Notes under the pieces: generated by a model
Seen by the model: the letters and a program-made list of their open reading frames with translations, nothing else
Told to the model about the DNA's origin: nothing
Database searches by the model: none
DNA from: CAZEGV01 sp964511645
GTDB taxonomy: Bacteria > Bacteroidota > Bacteroidia > Cytophagales > JAAEPT01
NCBI GenBank assembly: GCA_964511645.1
Contig: CAZEGV010000003.1
Coordinates: 4,340-68,339, forward strand
Length of the DNA stretch: 64,000 nt
Direction of reading: 5' to 3'
Part shown: piece by piece, positions 43,756-53,092 of the stretch
How the letters are laid out: each line of letters opens with the position of its first letter
How positions within the stretch are numbered: the stretch's first letter is position 1
Position numbers and translations under genes: made by a program

Positions 43756-44862
43756 ATGAAAAAAACATTGTTAGTTTTAGCCTGTTTTACAATATTTTTT
43801 AATATTAAAGCACAGAAGCACAAGTCTTATTATGAGAATGGGCAATTAAAAGAAAAAGGTAAACTTGTAGACTCAGTTCAAGACGGAAAATGGAAATCTT
43901 ATCATGATAACGGGCAACTGTCATCTTTAGGTAGGTATGATTCGGGGTTAAAAGCTGAACAATGGATAATTTATTGGGACAATGGACAAGTGTCAGGCAT
44001 CGGTAGATATTATGCAGGAGGAAAAGAAGGAGAATGGAAGGAATATCATAAAAACGGTAAATTAAGTACACTTGGAGGGTATGAAGATGGCTTGAGAGAA
44101 GGGTATTGGGAGTATTACCATGAAAATGGTGAAGCATGGACATATTGTTTGTTTACTTTGGGTCAACTAGATGGAGAAGTTGAGTCTTACGATACTACTG
44201 GAGCTCTAGAGTGGAAAAGAAACTATCGAGATGGTAAGGGAGAAGGAGAATGGACTAGTTATTACAAGACTGGGATTTTGGCATCTATTGGGTTTTATGA
44301 AGAAGGAAAAAAACAAGGTAGATGGGATGAGTATTATGAAGGTGGGGAGTTGAGTAATGGAGATGGGCACCATTACGGCAATGGCGAGTATTATGGTGCT
44401 AGAGAAGATTTGATAACGAAGCAATTAAAATCAACCAAAAGATATTTAGCAGGTAAAAAGACTGGAGAGTGGCGAGAGTATTATATGAATGGAGAATTAA
44501 AACAACAATACGCTTATATAAACGGAAAACGAAATGGGAAATGGGAGATGTATCGTAAAAATGGTCAGATAGCCGAAATACAACACTATGACAAAGGAAT
44601 AAAAGTTGGTGAATGGGATTATTATAACGAAAAAGGACTTTTAGAGATAGAAACAATATTCTTGTTAGGGAAAATACATCGAGAAAACAGAAACGCTTAT
44701 GAAGACGAGAGACTTAAACATATAAGTATCCTAAACGGAAGTGGCGAATTAATAGAGGAATTTATTGCGTCTGATAAATTTTTCATAGAGACACCTAGAG
44801 GTGTTTGGAAGTATTACGAACAGGGGGAACTTGTCAAAGAACTTCAAGTTAAAGAATATTAA
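43756..44862 (+). CDS. Secreted YwqK/MORN-like repeat protein
   Basis: 368 residues. A signal peptide (MKKTLLVLACFTIFFNIKAQ) is followed by about ten repeats of about 23 residues with the consensus ...G.W..Y..NG.L...G.Y..G.. (for example GKWKSYHDNGQLSSLGRY). Such repeats are usually labelled YwqK antitoxin-like, but no toxin gene is nearby and the protein is exported, so a toxin-antitoxin role is not supported. It ends just before a dispersed repeat. Confidence 0.8.
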   Translation: MKKTLLVLACFTIFFNIKAQKHKSYYENGQLKEKGKLVDSVQDGKWKSYHDNGQLSSLGRYDSGLKAEQWIIYWDNGQVSGIGRYYAGGKEGEWKEYHKNGKLSTLGGYEDGLREGYWEYYHENGEAWTYCLFTLGQLDGEVESYDTTGALEWKRNYRDGKGEGEWTSYYKTGILASIGFYEEGKKQGRWDEYYEGGELSNGDGHHYGNGEYYGAREDLITKQLKSTKRYLAGKKTGEWREYYMNGELKQQYAYINGKRNGKWEMYRKNGQIAEIQHYDKGIKVGEWDYYNEKGLLEIETIFLLGKIHRENRNAYEDERLKHISILNGSGELIEEFIASDKFFIETPRGVWKYYEQGELVKELQVKEY

Positions 44863-44865
44863 ATT

Positions 44866-44977
44866 AGGGCGTAACCTCATTTTGCTGAAAAAGCTCATGA
44901 GGTCGGGCTTTCGCTACTCAATCTTCCTGATGAAAAATCAGGAAGGATTTCAAACAAACCGCTCAATCCCTTACGCA
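44866..44977 (+). repeat. Dispersed two-stem intergenic repeat, copy A
   Basis: AGGGCGT start, 3 bases after the stop of the preceding gene; stem 1 ACCTCAT with ATGAGGT enclosing a smaller GCT hairpin; the GTCGGGCTTTCGCTA box; stem 2 TCTTCCTGAT with ATCAGGAAGGA; end ACCGCTCAATCCCTTACGCA. Confidence 0.8.
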
Positions 44978-45023
44978 TGAAGTAGTTTTATGCCATAGAT
45001 ACATTATAAGTTTTGTTAAATGA

Positions 45024-45035
45024 TAACAAATGTCA
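45024..45035 (+). promoter_or_regulatory. Candidate Crp/Fnr-type site upstream of the hemerythrin-like gene
   Basis: TAACAAATGTCA, one base from the TGA-N6-TCA pattern that Crp/Fnr recognition helices of the ExxxR type read. It is centred about 38 bases before a possible TACTTTAT-based start and 59 before the ATG. Confidence 0.3.
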
Positions 45036-45088
45036 TTTTTTATTAAACATTCAATTACTTTATTGCTCTGAGGTAAATAAAAGTAATT

Positions 45089-45787
45089 ATGTTTAGTCAA
45101 GGTCAATCACTTCGAGAGCTTTATAATCTTGATTCTTCTGTTGAAGAACTAGTAAAACGGTACGGCTTAGAAAAAGAAGGAGATAAATTAATAGAACAAC
45201 TGTGTAAAGAAAAATTAATAGATGTTCCTTTTTTTATGGAGTTGATTAAAATATTTCACAATACAGATTATTTCCCCCAAAAGCAGTTATTATCTTTTGA
45301 TATTACAATTGTTTTAGACTATTTACAGCGTACTCACCGTTATTACATTGGTCGTAGATTACCAGAAATTGAGCAAATGGTACAAAATATTGTGTCAAAT
45401 GATGAGAATGAATTTGCTTCTTTTTTACTACCATTTTTCAGGACGTTAAAAACAAACTTAACAGAGCATATAAAAGAAGAGGAAAAGCAACTATTCCCAT
45501 ATATCATTGCTTTAAATCAAAGGTTAGATAGTTTAACAACAAAATTCAAAAACACTTTTATTGCTTCTTTTGCAGATAGTCATAATCACTTAATAGAGGA
45601 TCAACTAGTACTTGCTAGAAGTGTGCTTATCGAAAATGAGAAAAAGACATTAGATACAATGCCTTTACGAGTGCTAATTTATCAATTAGACTTACTCGAA
45701 AAAGACTTGCGTTTACACGCTAAAATAGAAGATCATGTATTGATGCCTAAAGCAAGATTACTTGAGAAGGAATTAAATATTAGTTAG
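45089..45787 (+). CDS. Hemerythrin-like / RIC-family (YtfE/ScdA-like) di-iron protein
   Basis: 232-residue protein. After an N-terminal helical region with LYNLDSSVEELVKRYG come the hemerythrin-type iron ligands: H in QRTHRYYIGR, H and E in TEHIKEEEKQLFPY, H in DSHNHLIEDQ and H with E in RLHAKIEDHVLMPKA. RIC proteins repair iron-sulfur or di-iron centres after nitric oxide or oxygen stress; oxygen or NO sensing is another option. It converges with hemN (3-base gap) inside the microaerobic gene island, which fits the role. Confidence 0.88.
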   Translation: MFSQGQSLRELYNLDSSVEELVKRYGLEKEGDKLIEQLCKEKLIDVPFFMELIKIFHNTDYFPQKQLLSFDITIVLDYLQRTHRYYIGRRLPEIEQMVQNIVSNDENEFASFLLPFFRTLKTNLTEHIKEEEKQLFPYIIALNQRLDSLTTKFKNTFIASFADSHNHLIEDQLVLARSVLIENEKKTLDTMPLRVLIYQLDLLEKDLRLHAKIEDHVLMPKARLLEKELNIS

Positions 45788-45790
45788 GTA

Positions 45791-47143
45791 TTAAATTGTT
45801 TTGCTAAATTGTTTTTCTTTAATATTGTCACTGTTGTTGAGGTATTGGTCAAAACTCATGCATATATTACGTACAAAATTTTCTCCAGATTCGGTTACAC
45901 TTAGTCTGTTATCCGAAAATACAAGTAGGTTATCTTTTTCCATTTCGGCGAGATCTTGTTTTGCTTGTTTGTATAGGTTTTGCTCAAACTCAGAATCATT
46001 GAAGGTAGTTTTATATTGACACATTAATGCTTTAATATGTCTCTGTACTATTTTATCAGTATCAGTAAGTTTTGTACCATTAGTAAAGGTGAAATTTCCT
46101 TGAGCTATTTTTTTTTGATAAGTGTAAGCATTTTTTTCGTTCTGAACATATAAGTCTCTCGTTTCACTAATGCTAGAAGCACCCAGCCCAATTAGCCATT
46201 TAGAGTCAGTAGTGGTGTAACCCATAAAGTTTCTGTGCAAATTACCAGATTGATGAGCCTTAGCTAGAGAGTCATCAGGCAAGGCAAAATGATCCATTCC
46301 AATACTTTCGTACCCAATTTGTTCTAAATGTTTTTTTCCTGCGTTAAACAAGTCCCATTTGCCACTTCCAGTAGGAAGGTCATTTTCTGTAAAAAGGCGT
46401 TGAGCATTTTTTTTCCATGGCACATGAGCATAACTGTAAAAGGCAATTCGGCTAGGTTGTAGCTTTTCTACTAATTTTATCGTGTCTATAATTGAGCTAG
46501 TAGTCTGAAACGGCAATCCGTAGATAAGGTCAAAGTTAGTTTCTTTAAAACCTAAATCACTGATCCAATTCATCACTTCGACTACAGTTTTATTGGGTTG
46601 TAAGCGATTAATCGCTTCTTGTACTTTTTTGTTACTGTCTTGTATTCCTAGGCTAATTCGGTTTACACCCTTATTACGAAGAGCTTTGAGTTGCTCATAA
46701 GAAACCTTCATTGGGTTTACTTCTACACTGATAGTAGCACTATTCAGTATGTCTGCATTTTTTCCTAAAAACTCAAAAAGTTGTGTTAAATGTTCAGGAC
46801 TAAAAAAAGTAGGAGTTCCTCCACCAAGATAAATTTCTTGGATTTTAGGACGGTCAGGAAAAATGCTTAGGTACATTTCCCATTCTTGTGCTAAAGCATC
46901 CAGATAAGGTTTTTCTACATTGTGATTTTTTGTAATGACTTTATTACAAGCACAAAATGTACAATATTCTTCACAGAAAGGCAGGTGAAGATAAAGGCTT
47001 ATGCCTTTTTTGTTGGCACTTAAAAAATTACTTTCTAAATTTGATTTCCATTCGTCAATTGATGGTTTTCCATTCCAGTAAGGAACTGTTGGGTAGCTTG
47101 TATATCTAGGGCCAGGTACATCGTATTTCTCTAGTAAACTCAT
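45791..47143 (-). CDS. hemN: Oxygen-independent coproporphyrinogen III oxidase
   Basis: 450-residue radical SAM enzyme for anaerobic haem synthesis, converting coproporphyrinogen III to protoporphyrinogen IX. The 4Fe-4S cysteines are C57, C61 and C64 (FCEEYCTFCAC, with a fourth C66). Family marks are the first residues VPGPRYTSYPTVPYW, GGGTPTFFSPEHL and the ISVEVNPMK strand. It is divergent from ccoI, sharing an upstream region with a Fnr-type box, as expected for low-oxygen expression. Confidence 0.94.
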   Translation of the reverse strand: MSLLEKYDVPGPRYTSYPTVPYWNGKPSIDEWKSNLESNFLSANKKGISLYLHLPFCEEYCTFCACNKVITKNHNVEKPYLDALAQEWEMYLSIFPDRPKIQEIYLGGGTPTFFSPEHLTQLFEFLGKNADILNSATISVEVNPMKVSYEQLKALRNKGVNRISLGIQDSNKKVQEAINRLQPNKTVVEVMNWISDLGFKETNFDLIYGLPFQTTSSIIDTIKLVEKLQPSRIAFYSYAHVPWKKNAQRLFTENDLPTGSGKWDLFNAGKKHLEQIGYESIGMDHFALPDDSLAKAHQSGNLHRNFMGYTTTDSKWLIGLGASSISETRDLYVQNEKNAYTYQKKIAQGNFTFTNGTKLTDTDKIVQRHIKALMCQYKTTFNDSEFEQNLYKQAKQDLAEMEKDNLLVFSDNRLSVTESGENFVRNICMSFDQYLNNSDNIKEKQFSKTI

Positions 47144-47200
47144 ATTACCAAACTTGCTTAAACTTGCGGGAATTAAAAAAAGTATAAGTCAATATTAATG

Positions 47201-47214
47201 ATGACTTATATCAT
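47201..47214. promoter_or_regulatory. Candidate Crp/Fnr-type site between hemN and ccoI
   Basis: ATGACTTATATCAT holds TGA-N6-TCA, and lies inside a longer dyad TTAATGAT-N7-ATCATTAA (47195-47217). It sits in the 125-bp divergent region and could serve both genes. Confidence 0.45.
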
Positions 47215-47268
47215 TAAATGATAAATTTTAAAATATCATAATTGTAAAAAATAAGAGAAGAATAACTT

Positions 47269-49644
47269 ATGCCGAGTAAATGCTTTCATTGTGGGGATAA
47301 TTGTGATGTTGAAGAAATTAAATTTGACGAAAAACTTTTTTGTTGTAACGGTTGTAAGGTTGTGTATGATATTCTAAAATCAAATGATCTTTGTACTTAT
47401 TATGATTTGGATGCTCAGCCTGGGTTTAAGTATAAGGTAAATGAAGATGTAAGTAAATTTGACTACTTAGATAATTCAGAGGTTGTTACTGCTTTATGTG
47501 ACTTTGAAAGTGAAAACCGTGTGCATATTACTTTTTATGCTCCTCAAATGCATTGCCATTCTTGTGTCTGGTTATTAGAGAAATTACCTGTTTTGGAACC
47601 ATCTATTATAAGGTCTTCCGTTCATTTTATAAAAAAAACAATCCATATAGAATATAACCCTCAAGAAGTTAAATTGAGCAAAATCGTGACTTTATTAACT
47701 CAGTTAGGCTATGAACCAGTGATTCGCTTAGAAAAAAACCTCAGCCAATCACAACCTTGGATAGATAAGAAAACAATTGTACAATTAGGAATATCAGGCT
47801 TTTGTTTTGGTAATATTATGTTTTTTAGTTTTCCTGAGTATGTGTCAGGATTTACCCCTATACCAGAGAAGTTTAGTTATTTTTTTGGTATTGTTAGTTT
47901 GTTTCTAGCAACAGTATTATTGTTTGTAGGTGCAAAATATTATTTACGATCTAGCTTTGATGCTATCAAACATCACAAAATGAATATTAATATCCCTATC
48001 TCTTTAGGGATTATTGCTTTATACGGAGTAAGTGCTGTAGAGATTGTCGCTAAGTTAGGGACTGGTTATTTAGACTCTCTTGCAGGATTTATCTTTTTTC
48101 TTTTGTTAGGAAGAGTTTTTCAACAAAAAACGTTTGATCACCTTTCATTTGAGCGAGACTATAAGTCGTATTTCCCAATGGCTGTCACAAAGGTAAAAGG
48201 GGATAAGAATATTTCAACTCCCATAACCCAATTAAAAGTAAAAGATCGCATCCAATTAAAAAATGAAGAAATTATCCCTGCTGATGGGGTTTTGTTAAGT
48301 GAAAAAGTAGCGATAGATTATAGCTTTGTAACAGGAGAAAGTGATGCTGTAAAGAGGAAAGTAGGAGAGTTGCTTTATGCAGGAGGTAGAGTGAAAGGAG
48401 CTGGAGCACTTGTCGAAATCACAAAAACTCCCGATAAAAGTTATTTAACTAAATTATGGAATCGGCAGTCTCAAACAGATTCAGTAGCCTCTTTAAGTAT
48501 ATTAAGTGATCGTGTAGCTAGTTATTTTACTTGGATAGTCTTATTAGTTGCTTTTTTGACGGGAGGGTACTGGCTTTTTATTGATTTAGGAGTAGCGTTA
48601 AGAGTATTTACTTCTGTATTGATTGTAGCTTGCCCCTGTGCTTTGGCATTAGCAATTCCTTTTGCCTATGGTAACATGGTACGCCATTTTGGTAGTATGC
48701 ATTTTTTTCTGAAAGACATCGCTTATGTAGAAAAACTCACTGAAGTAAATCTTGTGGTTTTTGATAAAACGGGTACACTAACCACTGCCGAGGAAGGAGG
48801 AGTAGAATTTATTGGGGAACCTTTAAGTAAGAAACAGTCTACTTTAATTCAATCTCTTGTGAGTTTGAGTAATCACCCGATGAGTGTAAGGATTTCTGAT
48901 TTTTTACCTCCTAATACTTTACAAGTAAATAGATTTAAAGAGTTAATAGGAAAAGGATTGACAGGTTTTGTAGAGAAGGATTTCATAAAGGTTGGGTCAG
49001 CAGATTTTATAGATGCAGAGATAAAGAATAAAACAGCAGTATATGTCCAAATTAATGATTTGGTGTTGGGTTATTTTGACACGAAGTCTATTTTAAGGGA
49101 AGGGTTGAAAGAGTTGTTTGAAGAAGTCTCTCAAACTTCTGAAATCGCAATCGTATCGGGAGATAGCGAAAAAGATGAAGTATTATTAAAATCTATATCA
49201 TCTATAAAAATACCTACATATTTTAATCAATCCCCTTTTGATAAGCAAACTCTTATAGAGTCATGGAGTACTAAAGGCACTCAAGTAATGATGCTTGGAG
49301 ATGGGTTAAACGATGCGGGAGCTCTTCATGTCAGTGGAATAGGCGTTGCTATTACTGATAATTTAGCTCATTTTACACCAGCTTCCGATGCTATTTTACA
49401 TGGTTCTAAATTAGTATTTTTACCTGCTTTTATAAAAGCTTCCGCCAAAACAAAAAGTATAGTAAAACTTTGTTTTGGAATATCTTTTTCATACAATTTA
49501 GTAGGATTGTATTATGCCGCCCAAGGACTTCTTTCCCCAGTTTTTTCTGCCTTATTGATGCCTATATCATCTATTACGGTTGTCTTGGTAGCCATTCTTT
49601 TCACCAATCAAATAGCTAAAAACACAAAAAAAGAGATTGATTAA
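47269..49644 (+). CDS. ccoI: Copper-translocating P-type ATPase for cbb3 oxidase assembly
   Basis: 791-residue inner-membrane P1B ATPase. The N-terminal cysteine-rich segment (CFHCGDNCD, LFCCNGCKVVYD) precedes an HMA domain with the motif MHCHSCVWLLE; CPC is in VACPCALALAIP, the phosphorylation site is DKTGTLT, and the hinge GDGLNDAGAL is intact. CcoI-type pumps supply copper to CcoN. Overlap with nothing, but 5 bases precede ccoS's upstream region; the gene opens the cco cluster. Confidence 0.93.
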   Translation: MPSKCFHCGDNCDVEEIKFDEKLFCCNGCKVVYDILKSNDLCTYYDLDAQPGFKYKVNEDVSKFDYLDNSEVVTALCDFESENRVHITFYAPQMHCHSCVWLLEKLPVLEPSIIRSSVHFIKKTIHIEYNPQEVKLSKIVTLLTQLGYEPVIRLEKNLSQSQPWIDKKTIVQLGISGFCFGNIMFFSFPEYVSGFTPIPEKFSYFFGIVSLFLATVLLFVGAKYYLRSSFDAIKHHKMNINIPISLGIIALYGVSAVEIVAKLGTGYLDSLAGFIFFLLLGRVFQQKTFDHLSFERDYKSYFPMAVTKVKGDKNISTPITQLKVKDRIQLKNEEIIPADGVLLSEKVAIDYSFVTGESDAVKRKVGELLYAGGRVKGAGALVEITKTPDKSYLTKLWNRQSQTDSVASLSILSDRVASYFTWIVLLVAFLTGGYWLFIDLGVALRVFTSVLIVACPCALALAIPFAYGNMVRHFGSMHFFLKDIAYVEKLTEVNLVVFDKTGTLTTAEEGGVEFIGEPLSKKQSTLIQSLVSLSNHPMSVRISDFLPPNTLQVNRFKELIGKGLTGFVEKDFIKVGSADFIDAEIKNKTAVYVQINDLVLGYFDTKSILREGLKELFEEVSQTSEIAIVSGDSEKDEVLLKSISSIKIPTYFNQSPFDKQTLIESWSTKGTQVMMLGDGLNDAGALHVSGIGVAITDNLAHFTPASDAILHGSKLVFLPAFIKASAKTKSIVKLCFGISFSYNLVGLYYAAQGLLSPVFSALLMPISSITVVLVAILFTNQIAKNTKKEID

Positions 49645-49676
49645 ATGATATGTTTATAGCGAATGTTTTTTTTAAA

Positions 49677-49690
49677 CTGATTTTTATCAT
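49677..49690 (+). promoter_or_regulatory. Candidate Crp/Fnr-type site upstream of ccoS
   Basis: CTGATTTTTATCAT, a TGA-N6-TCA site nearly symmetric and close to the Fnr consensus TTGAT-N4-ATCAA. Its centre lies about 62 bases before the start site expected from the TATATTTG box at 49735-49742, a spacing typical of class I activation. Confidence 0.5.
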
Positions 49691-49708
49691 TAATTGTATT
49701 GAGTCATA

Positions 49709-49742
49709 TTGTTTTTTTAAACAAGAGATACTTTTATATTTG
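49709..49742 (+). promoter_or_regulatory. Predicted promoter of the cco operon
   Basis: TTG (49709-49711), a 23-base spacer and TATATTTG (49735-49742), an exact TAnnTTTG, 18 bases before the ccoS ATG. The 116-bp gap to ccoI makes it a separate start point. Confidence 0.55.
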
Positions 49743-49760
49743 CTTCAAATTACAAAGGTA

Positions 49761-49922
49761 ATGAACATCATATTTGTATTGATAGGAATGAGTATTGGGG
49801 TGGCTACGCTATTTTTGGTCGGATTTATTTGGGCAGTAAAAACAGGTCAATTTGATGATACACATACACCATCAATTAGAATGTTGTTTGATGACAAACC
49901 AATCAAAAATAAAAAAAAGTAA
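49761..49922 (+). CDS. ccoS: Cbb3 oxidase assembly protein CcoS
   Basis: 53 residues: one membrane helix (MNIIFVLIGMSIGVATLFLVGFIWAVKTGQFDD) with the CcoS ending GQFDDTHTPSIRMLFDD. The start at ATG 49761 follows a promoter box. CcoS is needed for cofactor insertion in the oxidase. The frame extends 37 codons upstream from 49650, but that part is promoter. Confidence 0.92.
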   Translation: MNIIFVLIGMSIGVATLFLVGFIWAVKTGQFDDTHTPSIRMLFDDKPIKNKKK

Positions 49923-49928
49923 TAACAA

Positions 49929-52064
49929 ATGGCTTTAGAACAATTTGAATACGACAATAAGATAGTAAGAAATTTTTCTTACGCTACTATGGTTTGGGGA
50001 CTTGTAGGAATGCTCGTTGGAGTTATTGCTGCTTTTCAGATATTCATTCCAGATATGAACTTTGATTTGCCATACACCACATTTGGTAGAGTTAGACCAT
50101 TACATACAAATGCAGTGATTTTTGCTTTTGTAGGGAATGGTATCTTTACAGGAGTTTACTATTCATTACAACGTTTGTGTAAAGCAAGGATGTTCAGTGA
50201 TACCTTAAGTAAGATCCATTTTTGGGGTTGGCAATTAATCATTGTAGCTGCCGCCGTAACCTTACTGTTAGGTTTTACAACAAGTAAGGAGTACGCAGAG
50301 TTAGAATGGCCGATAGATATTGCTATTACTGTTATTTGGGTAGTCTTTGGTTGGAACATGATGGGGACAATCATTAAACGTAGAGAAAGGCATTTATATG
50401 TCGGTATATGGTTTTACATAGCAACGTTTGTCACAGTCGCTATTTTACACCTTGTCAACTCATTTGAGATTCCTGTTACAATGTTCAAAAGTTACTCATG
50501 GTACGCAGGTGTTCAAGATGCACTTGTACAATGGTGGTATGGGCATAATGCGGTGGCCTTTTTCTTAACAACTCCTTATTTAGGTTTAATGTATTATTTC
50601 ATTCCTAAAGTAGCCAATAGACCTGTTTATTCTTACAGACTATCAATTGTTCATTTTTGGGCTTTAATCTTTATTTATATTTGGGCAGGTCCTCATCATT
50701 TACTTTATTCGGCATTACCTGACTGGGCTCAGTCATTGAGTGTCGCCTTTTCTATTATGTTGATTGCACCATCTTGGGGCGGTATGATTAACGGTCTTTT
50801 GACATTGAGAGGTGGTTGGGATGATGTGAAAGAAAACCCAGTACTGAAGTTTATGGTAGTAGCAATAACCGCTTATGGGATGGCTACTTTTGAAGGTCCT
50901 GTATTATCTCTTAAGAATGTAAATGCAATTGCTCATTATACTGATTGGATTGTTGCTCACGTTCACTTAGGTGCTCTTGGGTGGAATGGGTTCTTGACAT
51001 TTGGTATGTTATACTGGTTAATCCCTAGGATTTTTCAAACAAAACTACATAGTATCAAAATGGCTAACACCCACTTTTGGATTGGTACATTAGGTATTTT
51101 GATGTACGCTTTACCAATGTATTGGGCAGGATTTGCTCAAGGATTTATGTGGAAACAATTTACAGCAGAAGGGCAATTAGAATATGGTTTCTTAGAAACT
51201 GTAACCAACCTGATTCCAATGTATGCAATGAGAGGTGTTGGTGGACTTCTTTTCTTAACTGGGGCTATCATGATGGTGGTTAATCTATATAAAACGATTA
51301 AATCAGGAACTTTATTAGCTAATGAAGCCGCGGAAGCACCTAAACTAGAAAAAGTAAAAGGAAGGTTTGCAGGTGAGCATTGGCATGCTAGAATTGAGCG
51401 TAAACCAGTATTGTTATTGATATTAGCTACCGTAGCTATTTTGGTAGGAACAATTATTGAATTTGTACCAACATTCTTAGTAGAGTCTAATGTGCCTACA
51501 ATCGCTAGTGTAAAACCATACACACCGTTAGAACTACAAGGAAGAGACTTGTACATAAGAGAAGGGTGTAATAATTGCCACTCTCAAATGATTCGTCCTT
51601 TCCGTTCTGAAACTGAAAGATACGGTGAGTACAGTAAAGCTGGAGAATTTGTTTATGATCATCCATTCTTGTGGGGATCTAAGCGAACTGGACCAGATTT
51701 ACACAGAGAAGGAGGTAAGAAATCAAACTCATGGCATTATCAACACATGATGGACCCTACCAATACTTCACCAGGTTCTATTATGCCACGTTACCCATGG
51801 TTTATCGAAGATAAATTGGATAACTCAAGTCTTAAAGCTAAGATTTCTGCAATGCGCACAATTGGAGTTCCTTACGCAGAAGGATTTGAAGATATCTGCT
51901 TAGATGATTTAAAAACTCAAGCAACTGAAATTGCAGCAGCAACATCTAAAGAATTGCAAGATATGGCAAAAGATAAAAGCATAGTTGTGTCGGCAGATAG
52001 AGAAATAATAGCATTAATTGCTTACTTGCAACGTCTAGGAACAGATATATCAGCATCTAAATAA
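49929..52064 (+). CDS. ccoN: Cbb3 cytochrome c oxidase, fused subunits I and II (CcoN-CcoO)
   Basis: 711 residues. Residues 1-470 are CcoN with about 12 helices and the haem/Cu ligands in RPLHTNAVIF, WYGHNAVAFF, GPHHLLYSALPDW and WIVAHVHLGALGWNG. Residues about 480-711 are the mono-haem CcoO with haem motif CNNCHSQMIRPF and the methionine region SPGSIMPRYPW. The fusion is the normal form in Bacteroidota. It is the high-affinity oxygen reductase used at low oxygen and pumps protons. Confidence 0.96.
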   Translation: MALEQFEYDNKIVRNFSYATMVWGLVGMLVGVIAAFQIFIPDMNFDLPYTTFGRVRPLHTNAVIFAFVGNGIFTGVYYSLQRLCKARMFSDTLSKIHFWGWQLIIVAAAVTLLLGFTTSKEYAELEWPIDIAITVIWVVFGWNMMGTIIKRRERHLYVGIWFYIATFVTVAILHLVNSFEIPVTMFKSYSWYAGVQDALVQWWYGHNAVAFFLTTPYLGLMYYFIPKVANRPVYSYRLSIVHFWALIFIYIWAGPHHLLYSALPDWAQSLSVAFSIMLIAPSWGGMINGLLTLRGGWDDVKENPVLKFMVVAITAYGMATFEGPVLSLKNVNAIAHYTDWIVAHVHLGALGWNGFLTFGMLYWLIPRIFQTKLHSIKMANTHFWIGTLGILMYALPMYWAGFAQGFMWKQFTAEGQLEYGFLETVTNLIPMYAMRGVGGLLFLTGAIMMVVNLYKTIKSGTLLANEAAEAPKLEKVKGRFAGEHWHARIERKPVLLLILATVAILVGTIIEFVPTFLVESNVPTIASVKPYTPLELQGRDLYIREGCNNCHSQMIRPFRSETERYGEYSKAGEFVYDHPFLWGSKRTGPDLHREGGKKSNSWHYQHMMDPTNTSPGSIMPRYPWFIEDKLDNSSLKAKISAMRTIGVPYAEGFEDICLDDLKTQATEIAAATSKELQDMAKDKSIVVSADREIIALIAYLQRLGTDISASK

Positions 52065-52070
52065 TTTGTT

Positions 52071-52265
52071 ATGTATAAAGATATTTTACAATCGGTAGAA
52101 GGAATTGATATTTATCCTATTATCTCTTTGGTGATATTTGTGATATTCTTCGTCGCTATATTTCTGTATGTATTTATAATAAAAGAAGAAACAGTAGAAC
52201 AGTTAAAAAATATCCCTTTAGAATTATCTAAAAATGAAATTAATAAAGAAGTACATCATGGATAA
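52071..52265 (+). CDS. ccoQ: Small cbb3 oxidase subunit CcoQ-like
   Basis: 64 residues with a single helix (YPIISLVIFVIFFVAIFLYVFII) and a lysine/glutamate tail. Position between ccoNO and ccoP and size match CcoQ; sequence alone is weak. It overlaps the ccoP start by 8 bases. Confidence 0.75.
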   Translation: MYKDILQSVEGIDIYPIISLVIFVIFFVAIFLYVFIIKEETVEQLKNIPLELSKNEINKEVHHG

Positions 52266-53076
52266 ACTATTAAAAAAATATTCGGTTTTAGTACTGATGT
52301 TATTAGCAACATCAAGCACTACTTTTGCAACAGAAGGTACAAAAGAAAGTTATTCCTTTACGAGTAATGATGCTCTGCTAAGCTTTGGGGTCTTTGTATT
52401 CTTTATTGTGTTCTTAGGTCTTTTATTTTTAGTGATAGGTTTTGGAAGGTATGTACGCAAAACATTAATAGAAGCCGGTCAGAAACCTTCTTGGTTAGTA
52501 AACCTATTTGGAATATTTGACGGAGACTTACAATTATTCACTGGAGAGGATAGCGATGTTTTACTTGAGGCACATGATTATGATGGTATTCAAGAATATG
52601 ATAATGACTTACCACCTTGGTGGAAACAAATGTTTTACCTAACTATTGTTTTTGGAATAGCATATATGGCTTATTATCATGTGTTTGACGGACCTTCTTC
52701 GGCAGATGAATACGATGCAGAAGTTGCCGCAGCACAATTACTATATGCAGATGTTGACATGACTTACGATAAAATAACTGAAGATAACGCAGCCTTAGAA
52801 ACAGCAAAAGTTTCGTTTTCTCAAACTTGTGTAGCTTGTCATGGTAAAGAATTAGGCGGTGGGTTGGGACCTAACTTGACTGATAAATACTGGATATACG
52901 GAGGTGATGTAAATGATGTTTATAAAACTATTAAGTATGGTGCTAAAAAAGGAATGGCCGCATGGAAAAGTAAATTTAGTAACAAAGAGATTTACGAATT
53001 AGCTTCTTATGTTTTAACCTTACAAGGGACTAAACCAGTTAACGCAAAAGACCCAGAAGGAGAACTTCAAAAATAA
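52258..53076 (+). CDS. ccoP: Cbb3 oxidase subunit III, CcoP
   Basis: 272 residues: N-terminal helices (to about residue 145), WWKQMFYLTIVFGIAYMAYYH just before the periplasmic domain, then one haem c motif CVACHGKELGGGLGPNL and the methionine region KKGMAAWKSKF. Only one haem motif is present where proteobacterial CcoP has two, the usual state in this phylum. I take ATG 52258, 8 codons into the longer frame, because it gives the normal start and an 8-base overlap with ccoQ. Confidence 0.92.
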   Translation: MDKLLKKYSVLVLMLLATSSTTFATEGTKESYSFTSNDALLSFGVFVFFIVFLGLLFLVIGFGRYVRKTLIEAGQKPSWLVNLFGIFDGDLQLFTGEDSDVLLEAHDYDGIQEYDNDLPPWWKQMFYLTIVFGIAYMAYYHVFDGPSSADEYDAEVAAAQLLYADVDMTYDKITEDNAALETAKVSFSQTCVACHGKELGGGLGPNLTDKYWIYGGDVNDVYKTIKYGAKKGMAAWKSKFSNKEIYELASYVLTLQGTKPVNAKDPEGELQK

Positions 53077-53092
53077 TAACAGAGAAGACTAA

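Noticed and set aside
43756..44862. Toxin-antitoxin system suggested by the YwqK label
   Set aside because: The protein is exported and no partner toxin gene is adjacent.
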